NCBI RefSeq assembly: GCF_018138715.1
Contig: NZ_JAGSHX010000002.1
Location: forward strand, 1-64,000
DNA from: Streptomyces asiaticus
Lineage (GTDB): Bacteria > Actinomycetota > Actinomycetes > Streptomycetales > Streptomycetaceae
Direction of reading: 5' to 3'
DNA length: 64,000 bases
How positions within the stretch are numbered: position 1 is the first letter of the stretch; each line of letters begins with the position of its first letter. The notes beneath the pieces were generated by a model. That model did not search any database and was not told the DNA's origin. It saw only the letters and a program-made list of their open reading frames with translations. Positions 26,633 to 34,525 of this stretch are shown here, piece after piece. Made by a program: the position numbers and the translations under genes.

Positions 26633-27529
26633 ATGACCGACACCGAGATCGAGATCACCGCAGACCTGGTCCGCGACCTGCTGCAGGAGCAACATCCAGA
26701 CCTTGCAGGGCTGGCCATCCGCGAGGTGGCGGGCGGCTGGGGCAACCAAATGTGGCGCCTCGGGGATGAGTTGGGCGTGCGCATGCAGCGCATGGACCTC
26801 ACCCCGGAGCTCCAGCTCAAGGAGCGGCGGTGGCTACCCGTGCTGGCTCCGCGCCTGCCGCTCCCGGTGCCGACTCCGGTGCGGTTCGGCGAACCGTCCG
26901 CGCGCTTCCCCAAGCACTGGACCGTGATGACGTGGGTTCCCGGCGAGCCGCTGGACCACGGCTCGATCAGCCGCGGCAACCACGCGGCCGACACGCTGGC
27001 GGGTTTCCTCCGGGCGCTCCATGTGGAGGCGCCCGCCGAGGCGCCGATCGCTACGGACCGCGGTGCCCATCCCAGGAACTGCACGGACGGCTTCGAGAAC
27101 TTCTTCCAGGCCGTTGCCCCCGACGACATCGCTGCCGACGTCCGGTCGGTTTGGGACGACGCCCTTGCGGCCCACGCGTGGGAGGGCCCGCCGGTGTGGG
27201 TGCACGGCGACCTCCATCCCGCGAACGTCGTCGTCTCGGACGGAACGCTCTCGGGCATCGTCGACTTCGGTGACATGTTCGCCGGCGATCCGGCGTGGGA
27301 CCTCGCCGCCGCATGGGTGCTGCTGCCCGCAGGCACGGCCTCACGGTTCTTCGACATGTACGCGCATGCAGACGAGGCCGCGATCCGGCGCGCCCGCGGG
27401 CTGGCCGCTATGAAGAGCCTGTTCCTGATGCTCATGGGGCAGAACGGAGATCGGGGCCTTCCCGGCGGCAAGCCGCACTGGGGACCTGCAGGCCGGGCGG
27501 CACTTGATCGTGTTCTGAAGGGCGTTTGA
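26633..27529 (+). CDS. Aminoglycoside phosphotransferase-family kinase
   Basis: 298 aa. Catalytic loop WVHGDLHPANVVV (HGD..xxN) near residues 184-196 and metal-binding IVDFGDMFAGDPAWDLA (DxGD/DFGD) just after it define the APH/choline-kinase fold. The N-terminal lobe has GGWGNQMWRL and VRMQR, where the ATP-contacting Lys position is less clear. It is the only cargo gene on the plus strand and lies between two copies of the junction motif. The substrate could be an aminoglycoside or a small alcohol. Confidence 0.8.
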   Translation: MTDTEIEITADLVRDLLQEQHPDLAGLAIREVAGGWGNQMWRLGDELGVRMQRMDLTPELQLKERRWLPVLAPRLPLPVPTPVRFGEPSARFPKHWTVMTWVPGEPLDHGSISRGNHAADTLAGFLRALHVEAPAEAPIATDRGAHPRNCTDGFENFFQAVAPDDIAADVRSVWDDALAAHAWEGPPVWVHGDLHPANVVVSDGTLSGIVDFGDMFAGDPAWDLAAAWVLLPAGTASRFFDMYAHADEAAIRRARGLAAMKSLFLMLMGQNGDRGLPGGKPHWGPAGRAALDRVLKGV

Positions 27530-27535
27530 TGCACG

Positions 27536-27549
27536 CTTCTTTGAACTTG
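27536..27549. repeat. Junction motif copy
   Basis: CTTCTTTGAACTTG, preceded by CACG, lies 6 bases after the phosphotransferase stop. Strong match to the copy at 28884 (CTTCTCTGAACTAG). Confidence 0.5.
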
Positions 27550-27595
27550 TTCTCGATCTTAATTGAGGGCCATGCGGCAGCCCACCTTCGTGGGT

Positions 27596-27835
27596 TCATC
27601 GATCACGACGCGTGGTGGGGATGCCAAGGTCCACGGTCGTATGCTGCCCGTGGCCCCGATCGAGCTGGCGGAGCTTCTCTTCGGCGCCAGCCAGGCTGAC
27701 CTGGAGACCTTCGACCTCGCCGAGCCAGCCTTCCGTCTCGGCCTTGGCAATTCGGGCGATCAAGTTGTCGCGGATCTCGGCAAGCCGTGCCCGTTGGGCT
27801 GGATCAGACCGGAGGAGCGAGCATCTGACACAAGC
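27596..27835 (-). pseudogene. intB 3'-end remnant 2
   Basis: Eighty in-frame codons starting at the ACVRC motif: ACVRCSLLRSDPAQRARLAE, then EGWLGEVEGLQVSLAGAEEK and TVDLGIP to a stop. Most residues equal those of intB (ACVRCSLLRPDPAQRSRLEE...). It has no start codon or 5' part. Homology to intB begins exactly at the junction motif (27835-27848). No minus-strand cargo gene follows it. Confidence 0.85.
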
Positions 27836-27848
27836 TTGACCGAACTTG
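27835..27848. repeat. Junction motif copy (diverged)
   Basis: CTTGACCGAACTTG at the start of intB remnant 2. It shares C..GAACTTG with the other copies and stands at the same codon boundary as in remnant 1. Confidence 0.45.
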
Positions 27849-27959
27849 CGGTGTGTGGCCGAGAGCCAGCCTGCACGCCCGATCAGGTCACTCTGAGTAG
27901 AGGCCAGCGAATTGGGACCATCAGGGATTCCGGGCGTGTCGCCAATCGTGTCGTTGGGA

Positions 27960-28580
27960 TTACCGCAGCAACCGGTCGGCCCACGGATGCGGTCCGTAAG
28001 CCTGGGTGATGGCGTGGACGAACCAGTGTCGCTGGTTGTCAGTGAGGGTGGGAAGGGCTGCGTTAAGGTCTGCTTCGTCCTTGGGCCGCGGCTCCTTGGC
28101 CTTGTAGAAGAGTTGCACCTCCGGTGCGAGGTAGGGGATGCCGTCGGCGGAGATCAGGCCGAGCGTGTCGATTGGACGACGTACTCGCGGATCACGGCGT
28201 GACACCCACTCCTGGTCATGGGCTTCGTCGAGCATGATCTGGATGCGCCAGGGTTCGCCTGGCGCTGGCTGGCACCAGATGTCATGAACGCTCTCAGGAA
28301 GAGCCTCGCCGGATGCCCACGGGCGCAGGCTCCCCGGTGGATCGACGGCCCACCACTTCCAGTCCGGCAGAGCCTGTTGGACGGCGAGCTGGTCGCGCCG
28401 CAGTAGCAGGACGTCAATGTCGCCGTGATCTCGGATGCGGTGGCCCACTGCGAGTTCAATGGCGAAGCCACCCGCCACCCACCAGGGGGTCTTCAGGTCA
28501 CAGAACCGGTCAGCGACTTCGGCAAGGGACGCGGGATCCCATCTGGTCAAGGGGGTGTGCTCGTGGGGCATGTCGTCCAT
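27960..28580 (-). CDS. Nucleotidyltransferase, ANT(2'')/LinB-like
   Basis: 206 aa. WWVAGGFAIELAVG followed by RDHGDIDVLLLRRDQ gives the aminoglycoside-2''-adenylyltransferase-type signature (GG, then DxD), with YLAPEVQLFYKAKEPRPKDE as the third conserved block (P..QL.YKA....KDE). The length fits that family. It starts 43 bp after the stop of intB remnant 1, in the same direction, so it probably was expressed with the parent integrase. Substrate unproven. Confidence 0.75.
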   Translation of the reverse strand: MDDMPHEHTPLTRWDPASLAEVADRFCDLKTPWWVAGGFAIELAVGHRIRDHGDIDVLLLRRDQLAVQQALPDWKWWAVDPPGSLRPWASGEALPESVHDIWCQPAPGEPWRIQIMLDEAHDQEWVSRRDPRVRRPIDTLGLISADGIPYLAPEVQLFYKAKEPRPKDEADLNAALPTLTDNQRHWFVHAITQAYGPHPWADRLLR

Positions 28581-28623
28581 CCTGTTCCGTAAGCTGCTTC
28601 GATGTGCTGATGACCTGCAGGAG

Positions 28624-28884
28624 TCAGGTGCTCGAGGTCTGACGTCCGGTGCCGGTGCGGAAGTCGGGCATGCCGAGGTTGGTGGTGGTGTGCTTAGCGG
28701 TCATCTCACGCATCGAGGCGAGCTTGTCCTCCGCAGCGGCCACGCTCGTCTCGATGGCGGCGACCTCGCCAACCCATCCCTGGTCCTTTCCTTCTTTGAG
28801 GCGGTCGAGGAGATTGTCGTGGATCTTCTCAAGTCGGGGCATCTGGCTGGGATCGGGCCGAAGTTGAGGGCATCTGACACACGC
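28624..28884 (-). pseudogene. intB 3'-end remnant 1
   Basis: 87 in-frame codons: ACVRCPQLRPDPSQMPRLEK, then QGWVGEVAAIETSVAAAEDK and TTTNLGMPDF to a TGA stop. Aligns without gaps in its first ~60 codons to the end of intB. It begins at the same codon as remnant 2, at the motif CTTCTCTGAACTAG. No 5' part is present. Confidence 0.85.
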
Positions 28885-28897
28885 TTCTCTGAACTAG
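28884..28897. repeat. Junction motif copy
   Basis: CTTCTCTGAACTAG, matching the element left end (CTTCTCTGAACCAA at 25465-25478). It separates remnant 1 from the 3' end of the 149-aa gene. Confidence 0.6.
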
Positions 28898-28913
28898 CGT
28901 TGGCGAGTGCGGA

Positions 28914-29363
28914 TCACGTCTCGTCGGAGCCGATTGCGGCGTTCAGGGCCCGCAAGGCGTCATCGTATTGGTGACGGTCGAACTGGAACGGACCGAATGC
29001 CACGTAGTCGCGAGTCTTGCGGTGCGGTTGCTCGAAGGAGTCCCAGATCACGAGGTCGGCTGTCGCGGTGATGCGGGCCATGAGCGGCCAGCATCCCCAC
29101 TCGCCGCATTCACAACCGAGAACGGGTGTCTTCGGCCCCATCGCGTTGGTGGACCGTCCGAGGAAATGGTCCTGCATCGGGCCGAACCGGAAGAACTGCG
29201 GGATCAGACCGCCGTAGGCGTCGCCTGCGGGCTGCATCCCGGCCGCGATCTCGAACCCGTCGATCAGCTCGGTGAGTGGTGCTCCGTCGATGCGGGGGAC
29301 GATCACGAGCGCGCCGCCGTCGCCACGGTGCCGGCAGTCGAAGCGGATCTCATTGCTGGTCAT
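28914..29363 (-). CDS. 149-aa cargo protein, unknown function
   Basis: ATG 29363 lies inside the last codons of intB (14-nt overlap), so it is translationally coupled to the integrase. The product has FDCRHRGDGGALVIVPRIDG, a cluster GCECGEWGCWPLMARI with three closely spaced cysteines, and VAFGPFQFDRHQYDDALRAL. No known catalytic signature. It occupies the same position behind intB that nucleotidyltransferase genes occupy behind the intB remnants. Confidence 0.65.
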   Translation of the reverse strand: MTSNEIRFDCRHRGDGGALVIVPRIDGAPLTELIDGFEIAAGMQPAGDAYGGLIPQFFRFGPMQDHFLGRSTNAMGPKTPVLGCECGEWGCWPLMARITATADLVIWDSFEQPHRKTRDYVAFGPFQFDRHQYDDALRALNAAIGSDET

Positions 29364-31839
29364 CCAGTGATTCTCGCAGCGAAGCCGTTCCCTCCTCCCG
29401 GATGGGTTGAGCTGGGACCATGCGTGGCATGCCGAGGTCGATCGCCGTGCCGCCAGGAGTTCGTCGGTCCATTTGAGCAAGCTTGTCTTCGGCGCCAGCC
29501 AGGCTGACCCGGAGTCCTTCGACCTCGCCGAGCCAGCCTTCGCGCTCGGCCTCGGCGATGCGGGCGACGAGGTTGTCGCGGATCTCCTCCAACCGGCTGC
29601 GCTGGGCCGGGTCCGGCCGGAGGAGCGAGCAACGAACGCAAGCGTGTTCATGAACACAAGGGCTTGAAAAGGCACGAGCGCAGGTGCCGATGGAGACCTT
29701 GCGCTTCTCGAAGTGCGCGAGGAAGGCGTCCCATTCCTCCTCGGTGGGGGTCCGATACTCATCGCTGGGTCGGGTGGCCCTGCGGCGGGCGATGAAGGCG
29801 CGATGGGCCTCGATGGTCTCGGTGGGGTAGATGGCGTGGTAGCCCATCGTGGTGTTGATGTTGGTATGGCCGGCGATGATCTGGGCGATGTGGGGTGGCA
29901 GGCCGGAGCGGATGGCGTCGGTGATGAACAGGCGGCGGAAGTCGTGGGGGGTGAAGTCCAGTGGCTGGCCGGTGGAGTCGGTCAGGCCGATGAAGGCGAG
30001 AACCTCGGCTAGGGCGTCGCGGATGAACTCGCCGCTCATGCGGCAGTTCTCGCCGCCGCGGTCCCACTGGAAGAGCAAGGGTGCCAACGGGTTCCAGGTG
30101 CGTTCCTCGTAGTCGTAGGCGGCCAGGAGCGGGATGGCGCCGGTGCGGGGGTCGCGGACGCGGCGGATGATGGTGGCCAGGACGTCGGCGAGTTCGGGGC
30201 TGACGAGCAGGACGCGTTCCTGGTCGGTTTTGGACGGGGCGATCTGCAGCAGGGGGAGGATCTCGCCGGTGGTGGGCAGCCGGTACTGGATCAAGGCGTG
30301 GTGGCTGGTCTCCAGCATCTCCTCGATGCGGGCGCCGGTGTGGCGGAGGAACTCCACCGTGGCCCACGCCCAGAACGCACGGTGCTCGGCTTGGTCGAAA
30401 CGGAGAAGGACGCCGTGAGGGTTGCGGGCGTTGGCGGTGGCCCCGTTCTTGGTGCGGGTGTAGACGGCATCGCCGAGCGTGAAGGTGGCGCCGGGCGGCA
30501 CGGCGAGGAGGGCTTGGAGCCGGGCTGCGTGGTGACGATAGTGGTCGGTCGCGGCCTTCGCGAAGGTCTCCAGGGCCGGGAGGCGCTCGCGGGTCCGCTG
30601 GTCCATGCGGGCCTTGACCCGCTTGACGCGTTTACGGTCGAAGGTCTCTGCCTCCTTGATCGGGCACGGCGCCACCCAGGGCCCCCATCGGGCGGGTTCC
30701 TCGGCGGCCCAGCGTGCGATATCAAGGTAGAAGGCCCGCACGGCCATCAGCAGCGGGGCACGGTCGGCGCGCTCGACCACCGTTTCCTCAAGGGTGCCGT
30801 CGGGTCGCTTCCGCCGCTGGATCCGGGTTCGGAAGCGTTCCTTCCAGGCCCTGGCGACCCCGGGCGGCAGGTCGAGGGAGCTGATTCCAGAGTGGTGGTG
30901 TTCCAGGTCCGACCAGAAGTTCCGGGTCAGGGCGCGGGCCAGATTGTCCAGAGTGCTGTAATCCAGCTTCGGCCGGCGTTCCTCCAGGTAATCGATCAGG
31001 AGCCGGCGGATCGGCGCGCAGGCCACGCCGTGGCGGTCGACGAGCTGCTCGCAGGTGAGCTGCCCGGTGACCCGGTCCAGGAAGCGCAGGGTCGCCGGCG
31101 CGTCGGACGGCAGATAGCCCAGGTTGCGAAGCCACGAGTAGAAGAGGGTTCCACCCGAGTTGTCGATCTCCGATTTCCGCAGCTCGATGGAGTACTGGAT
31201 CGCGTCACCCGCAGTGATGTCCGCCAAGCCTCCGCCCTTGGCGAGCATGATGCGGGCCAGGGCCAGGCGGGCGCGGCCGCCTCCCACAGACGCCCAGCGC
31301 TTCGGATCGACGCTCTCCTGCAACCGCGCGTAGCCCTCGGGATCACGCGCCTCGACAACCGAGCGCAGGTGGGTAGTCCGGTGGCCGAACAGCCACGTCA
31401 GCGGAAGCCGAATCACATCCGCGCCGGCCAGTACCAACAGCCCGGTCTGCACGATCGGCCACTTCACTTGGGCGGCTGAGCTCACCCAGGTGTGGCCCTC
31501 CTGGGCCCAACGGTGAGGACACGCGGCTGCTGGAGATGCCTCCCATCGCTCCTGCCAGCTCTCGCCCGGGAAACCGGCCAGCCAGGCCATGATCGCGCGT
31601 GCTCCGGTTCTGCGGGCCCACCGTGCGTACTTCTTCTCCGCCCGGAACGGCGGCCGGTCCAGGAGTGCGATCACCTCCTCCGCGGACGAGCACGTCGTGG
31701 GCCATCGCGTCCCGGCGGACCGAGCCGGGAACCGGGCCTGAGCCTGCCGCAGCATGCCGCCCGCGGCCTGCGGGACAGGCGGCCGCTCTGCCATCCGGAC
31801 TTGCTCTGAACTGGTCATATCCCGGACGCGGACCTTCAT
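29350..31839 (-). CDS. Tyrosine recombinase intB with exchangeable-looking C-terminus (829 aa)
   Basis: The start overlaps the intA stop by 4 bp. Large for the family (usually 300-450 aa). The long N-terminal region is followed by a catalytic domain at ~residues 480-700 with Arg in RHTGARIEEML, His-x-x-Arg in TPHDFRRLFITD, His in AGHTNINTT and Tyr in MGYHAIYP. The last ~110 residues form a Cys-rich/coiled-coil tail: CVHEHACVRC, then REGWLGEVEGLRVSLAGAED. Codons for VHEH contain a perfect 14-bp palindrome at 29644-29657. Copies of the tail stand detached at 28624 and 27596, and probably at 26231. Confidence 0.85.
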   Translation of the reverse strand: MKVRVRDMTSSEQVRMAERPPVPQAAGGMLRQAQARFPARSAGTRWPTTCSSAEEVIALLDRPPFRAEKKYARWARRTGARAIMAWLAGFPGESWQERWEASPAAACPHRWAQEGHTWVSSAAQVKWPIVQTGLLVLAGADVIRLPLTWLFGHRTTHLRSVVEARDPEGYARLQESVDPKRWASVGGGRARLALARIMLAKGGGLADITAGDAIQYSIELRKSEIDNSGGTLFYSWLRNLGYLPSDAPATLRFLDRVTGQLTCEQLVDRHGVACAPIRRLLIDYLEERRPKLDYSTLDNLARALTRNFWSDLEHHHSGISSLDLPPGVARAWKERFRTRIQRRKRPDGTLEETVVERADRAPLLMAVRAFYLDIARWAAEEPARWGPWVAPCPIKEAETFDRKRVKRVKARMDQRTRERLPALETFAKAATDHYRHHAARLQALLAVPPGATFTLGDAVYTRTKNGATANARNPHGVLLRFDQAEHRAFWAWATVEFLRHTGARIEEMLETSHHALIQYRLPTTGEILPLLQIAPSKTDQERVLLVSPELADVLATIIRRVRDPRTGAIPLLAAYDYEERTWNPLAPLLFQWDRGGENCRMSGEFIRDALAEVLAFIGLTDSTGQPLDFTPHDFRRLFITDAIRSGLPPHIAQIIAGHTNINTTMGYHAIYPTETIEAHRAFIARRRATRPSDEYRTPTEEEWDAFLAHFEKRKVSIGTCARAFSSPCVHEHACVRCSLLRPDPAQRSRLEEIRDNLVARIAEAEREGWLGEVEGLRVSLAGAEDKLAQMDRRTPGGTAIDLGMPRMVPAQPIREEGTASLRESLDDQQ
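29644..29657. repeat. 14-bp palindrome inside intB at the breakpoint codon
   Basis: GTGTTCATGAACAC is a perfect palindrome and contains the TGAAC shared by all junction motifs. The intB remnants lose homology exactly here. Candidate integration site inside the integrase gene. Confidence 0.55.
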
Positions 31840-33116
31840 CGGCTTCTCCCGAACAGGTCATTGAGGGCCTCCGTCCGGTACCCGGCGGCCGGGACAGCCG
31901 GCATTCGGGCCTGATGGGCCTGCCGCTCATGATGTGCACGAACCGCCTCGACAACCTCGTCCCGGCCAGCAGGGACGTAGATCTGGGTGGTAGTCAGATG
32001 CGCGTGCCCCAGGACCCACTGCACATCGGTCAAGGCCAGCATCGGATCCCGGGCCATCCGGTACGCGGCCGTGTGCCGCAGATCATGCAGCGTCCAGTTC
32101 GCCCCGAGCAGCGCATTGGCCCGGTTCAGCATCGCCCGCGCCGCGTGGTAGGTCAGCGGACGAAACGGCCGCCGCAACGTCCACCACAACGCCATTCCCG
32201 CGCCCCGGGGCACCCCCGCCCGCCACGACTCCTCCTGATACAGCCGCAGCCACACAAACGCGTCCGGCGACGACGGCAACTGCTGGAACGCCCCCGTGCC
32301 CTTGCGGACCACCCCCAGCAGCTGCTCACCAGGCAACGGGTCGCGCTGCCGGCTGGTCAACAGCTCGCTCGCCCGGGCCCCGTTGGAGACCCAGAACGCC
32401 AGCAGGGCCCGGTCCCGGTTGTAGCGCAGCGCGGCGAACAACTCGTTGAACCGGCCGTCGGGCATCCGCCGCGGCAAGCGGCGCGGCACCGAGGGCCGGT
32501 ACCGACCGCCAGCCGACTGCCGCGTCGACCGGCTGGCGGCGACCGGTCGGCGGCGACGTTCCCGTGCGGTGGGGAAGGGGTTGAGGATCGGGCCCGTGCC
32601 TTCCTCCAGGTGGAAGGCGTAGAACGACCGCAGCACGGTCTCGGAGTGCGCCTGCGTCGATGCCGAGTACAACAGGCCAGGCCCGGCGCGGCCGGTCACC
32701 GGATTCGGCACCCCGGCCAAGGGCCGGGACTCCCGTGACCGCGCGGCCCCATCGGGGACGCGGTGGCGCCAGTGGACGCGAGTCGGCTTCGGCGCGATCT
32801 GCATCCACCGGGTGAAGTCCCGTGCTTCCACCCGTGTCGCCCGGTCCCAGGCCACTCCCCAGCTGGAAAGGAACCGCCACCACCGCAGAAGGTCCATCCC
32901 GTAGGACCGGACCGTCGTCGCCGGCCGCGAACACGCTTGAAGCTCCGCGAAGAATGCCTCCACGGGTATGACCACAGCACCGTCCGCGTCGAGCAGCGCG
33001 TAGGGACGTGCCGGGTCGGCAGTCTCCGCCAACTCACCAGTTTCTGGCAGCACGAAGCTCACCAGATCCCGGCCCGAATCACCGGTCTCAAGCATGGCCG
33101 GGAAGCTAGCAGACAT
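31836..33116 (-). CDS. Tyrosine recombinase intA
   Basis: First gene of the element's recombinase pair. ATG 33116 is chosen near GGAGG, although spacing is short; GTG 33119 is an alternative. An N-terminal core-binding domain (SRPATTVRSYGMDLLRWWRF) is followed by a catalytic domain with Arg in SNGARASELLTSR, His-x-x-Arg in LHDLRHTAAYRM, His in LGHAHLTTT and Tyr in QIYVPAG. All key residues are present. Its promoter region overlaps the right end of the element (attR), so excision would change its expression. Confidence 0.85.
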   Translation of the reverse strand: MSASFPAMLETGDSGRDLVSFVLPETGELAETADPARPYALLDADGAVVIPVEAFFAELQACSRPATTVRSYGMDLLRWWRFLSSWGVAWDRATRVEARDFTRWMQIAPKPTRVHWRHRVPDGAARSRESRPLAGVPNPVTGRAGPGLLYSASTQAHSETVLRSFYAFHLEEGTGPILNPFPTARERRRRPVAASRSTRQSAGGRYRPSVPRRLPRRMPDGRFNELFAALRYNRDRALLAFWVSNGARASELLTSRQRDPLPGEQLLGVVRKGTGAFQQLPSSPDAFVWLRLYQEESWRAGVPRGAGMALWWTLRRPFRPLTYHAARAMLNRANALLGANWTLHDLRHTAAYRMARDPMLALTDVQWVLGHAHLTTTQIYVPAGRDEVVEAVRAHHERQAHQARMPAVPAAGYRTEALNDLFGRSR

Positions 33117-33143
33117 CACCTCCGACCTGCGAATATTCGACTC

Positions 33144-33162
33144 TTGGTTCAGTCAATAGCAC
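33144..33162. other. attR: right end of element in ku
   Basis: TTGGTTCAG (33144-33152), then TCAATAG and CAC, after which ku resumes with GATTCCG. TTGACT on the minus strand overlaps this site and could be the -35 box of intA. Confidence 0.7.
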
Positions 33163-34048
33163 GATTCCGATCAAGGTCATGCCCGCGACCGAGGACCACT
33201 CGATCAGCTTCCGGCAGATCCACACCGCCGACGGCGGCCGCATCCGCTACCGCAAAATCTGCGAGACCGAAGACCGCGTACTCGACCCGGCCGAGATCGG
33301 GCGAGCCTACGAAGCCTCCAAAGATCAGCTCGTGCCCATCAGCGACCAGGAACTCGACGACCTGCCCCTGCCCACCGCCAAGGCCATCGACGTCGAAGCC
33401 TTCGTCGAGGCCGAACGACTGGACCCCATCCGCTTCGGCAAGCCCTACTTCCTCCAAGCCGACGGCGCCGTCGCCGCCAAGCCGTACGTGCTGCTCAGGG
33501 AAGCGCTCCAACGCAGCGACAAGGTCGCCGTCGCCAAATTCGCCTGGCACAACCGCGAGCGACTCGGCGCGCTCAGGGTCGTCGGCGACGCCATCGTCCT
33601 TCAGGTCCTCCACTGGCCGGATGAGATCCGCTCGGCCGAAGGACTCGCCCCCAAGCCCGTCGACATCTCCGACTCCGAGGTCGACGAAGCCCTGACCCTG
33701 ATGGAGGCCATCGGCGGCACCGGCATCACCCAGTACAAAGACCAGTACCGCGAAGCGATGGAAGCCGTCATCTCGGCCAAGGCCGCAGGCGTCGAGCCGC
33801 CCGAGATGGAGGCACCAGCCGGGCCCAAGGGCAAGGTTGTCGATCTCATGTCCGCACTGCAGGACAGCGTGCGCGCCGCCAAGAAGAGCCGCGGCGAGAA
33901 CAACGCCGACGACGAAGCCAAGGTACGCGAGATCAGCGGACAGCGGGCAGCGCCGAAAACCGCCAAGAAGACCACCGCGAAGAAGACGAACGCGGGCGGG
34001 AAGAAACCGGCTGCGAAGAAGTCTCCGAGGAAGCGCCCGGCGTCGTAA
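33163..34048 (+). pseudogene. ku: ku, 3' part (interrupted)
   Basis: Continues Ku from IPIKVMPATEDHSISFRQIH through the beta-barrel core (IRYRKICETEDRVLDPAEIG, EAFVEAERLDPIRFGKPYFL) to a Lys/Ala-rich tail (KTAKKTTAKKTNAGGKKPAA) typical of actinobacterial Ku C-termini. Taken alone, an internal ATG at 33179 could start a protein lacking only ~22 residues, but these form the first conserved strand. With the 5' fragment at 25419 the gene is intact in frame. Confidence 0.9.
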
Positions 34049-34525
34049 CCGAGCGCGGGCGGTGGCACGGCCTGGTCACGGCCCGACGTGACCACCCGCG
34101 CGCAGCGCAGTGGCAGCCGGCACGGAAGAAGGCCCGAGTCCCGGCGGCAAGGGTTCGGGCCCTGTCCTGGCGAGGAACGCGTTCAGCTGGGGTTCGGGTC
34201 CTGGCCGACCAGTCGCGTGAGCAGCTCCACGATCTGCGCCTGGTTTCAACGGATGCCCGTTCACCGTGGTCCCCCGAACTAAAACAGACTCAGTGCGTAA
34301 CCAGACACAAGTCCGAAAGTCCGATTACGTAGGCCCCGCGCCGCCGGGCAGCTCTCGGAACGCCAGGTGACCAGGACCAGCACCTTCGAAACGGAACACC
34401 CATTCCATGGCGCCTGGGTTCATTGAACTCTTATACACAAACAGTTTCCTGTAACTCGCGCCACGGGCTAACTCGGAGGATCCAACTGGGGGACCCGGCC
34501 CGTGACCGGGAAGGAAACCGACCCG
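34049..34525. other. Gene-free stretch
   Basis: 477 bp between ku and the secreted protein gene. No trusted frame; a 62-codon minus-strand frame at 34076-34264 is featureless. The last 60 bp hold the leader of the next gene with GGGAAGG. Confidence 0.5.

Larger units (their letters stand above)
25466..33162. mobile_element. 7.7-kb tyrosine-recombinase element inserted in ku
   Basis: Boundaries come from the ku reading frame: deleting 25466-33162 rejoins ...CTCGTGAC with GATTCCGATC and restores Ku exactly, with AC shared by both junctions. The element carries intA-intB (two overlapping tyrosine recombinases) at its right end, reading leftwards, then modules of cargo genes separated by copies of the intB 3' end. 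Circularised, its ends would form TTGGTTCAG, 14 bases, CTGAACCAA, the layout of a recombinase core site. No relaxase or transfer gene is visible, so it looks integrative but not self-transmissible. Confidence 0.85.

Noticed and set aside
27850..27950. Possible upstream extension of intB remnant 2 (IGRAGWLSATHRKFGQ)
   Set aside because: The frame stays open, but I could not match it to intB; it may be chance, so the remnant is drawn only from ACVRC.
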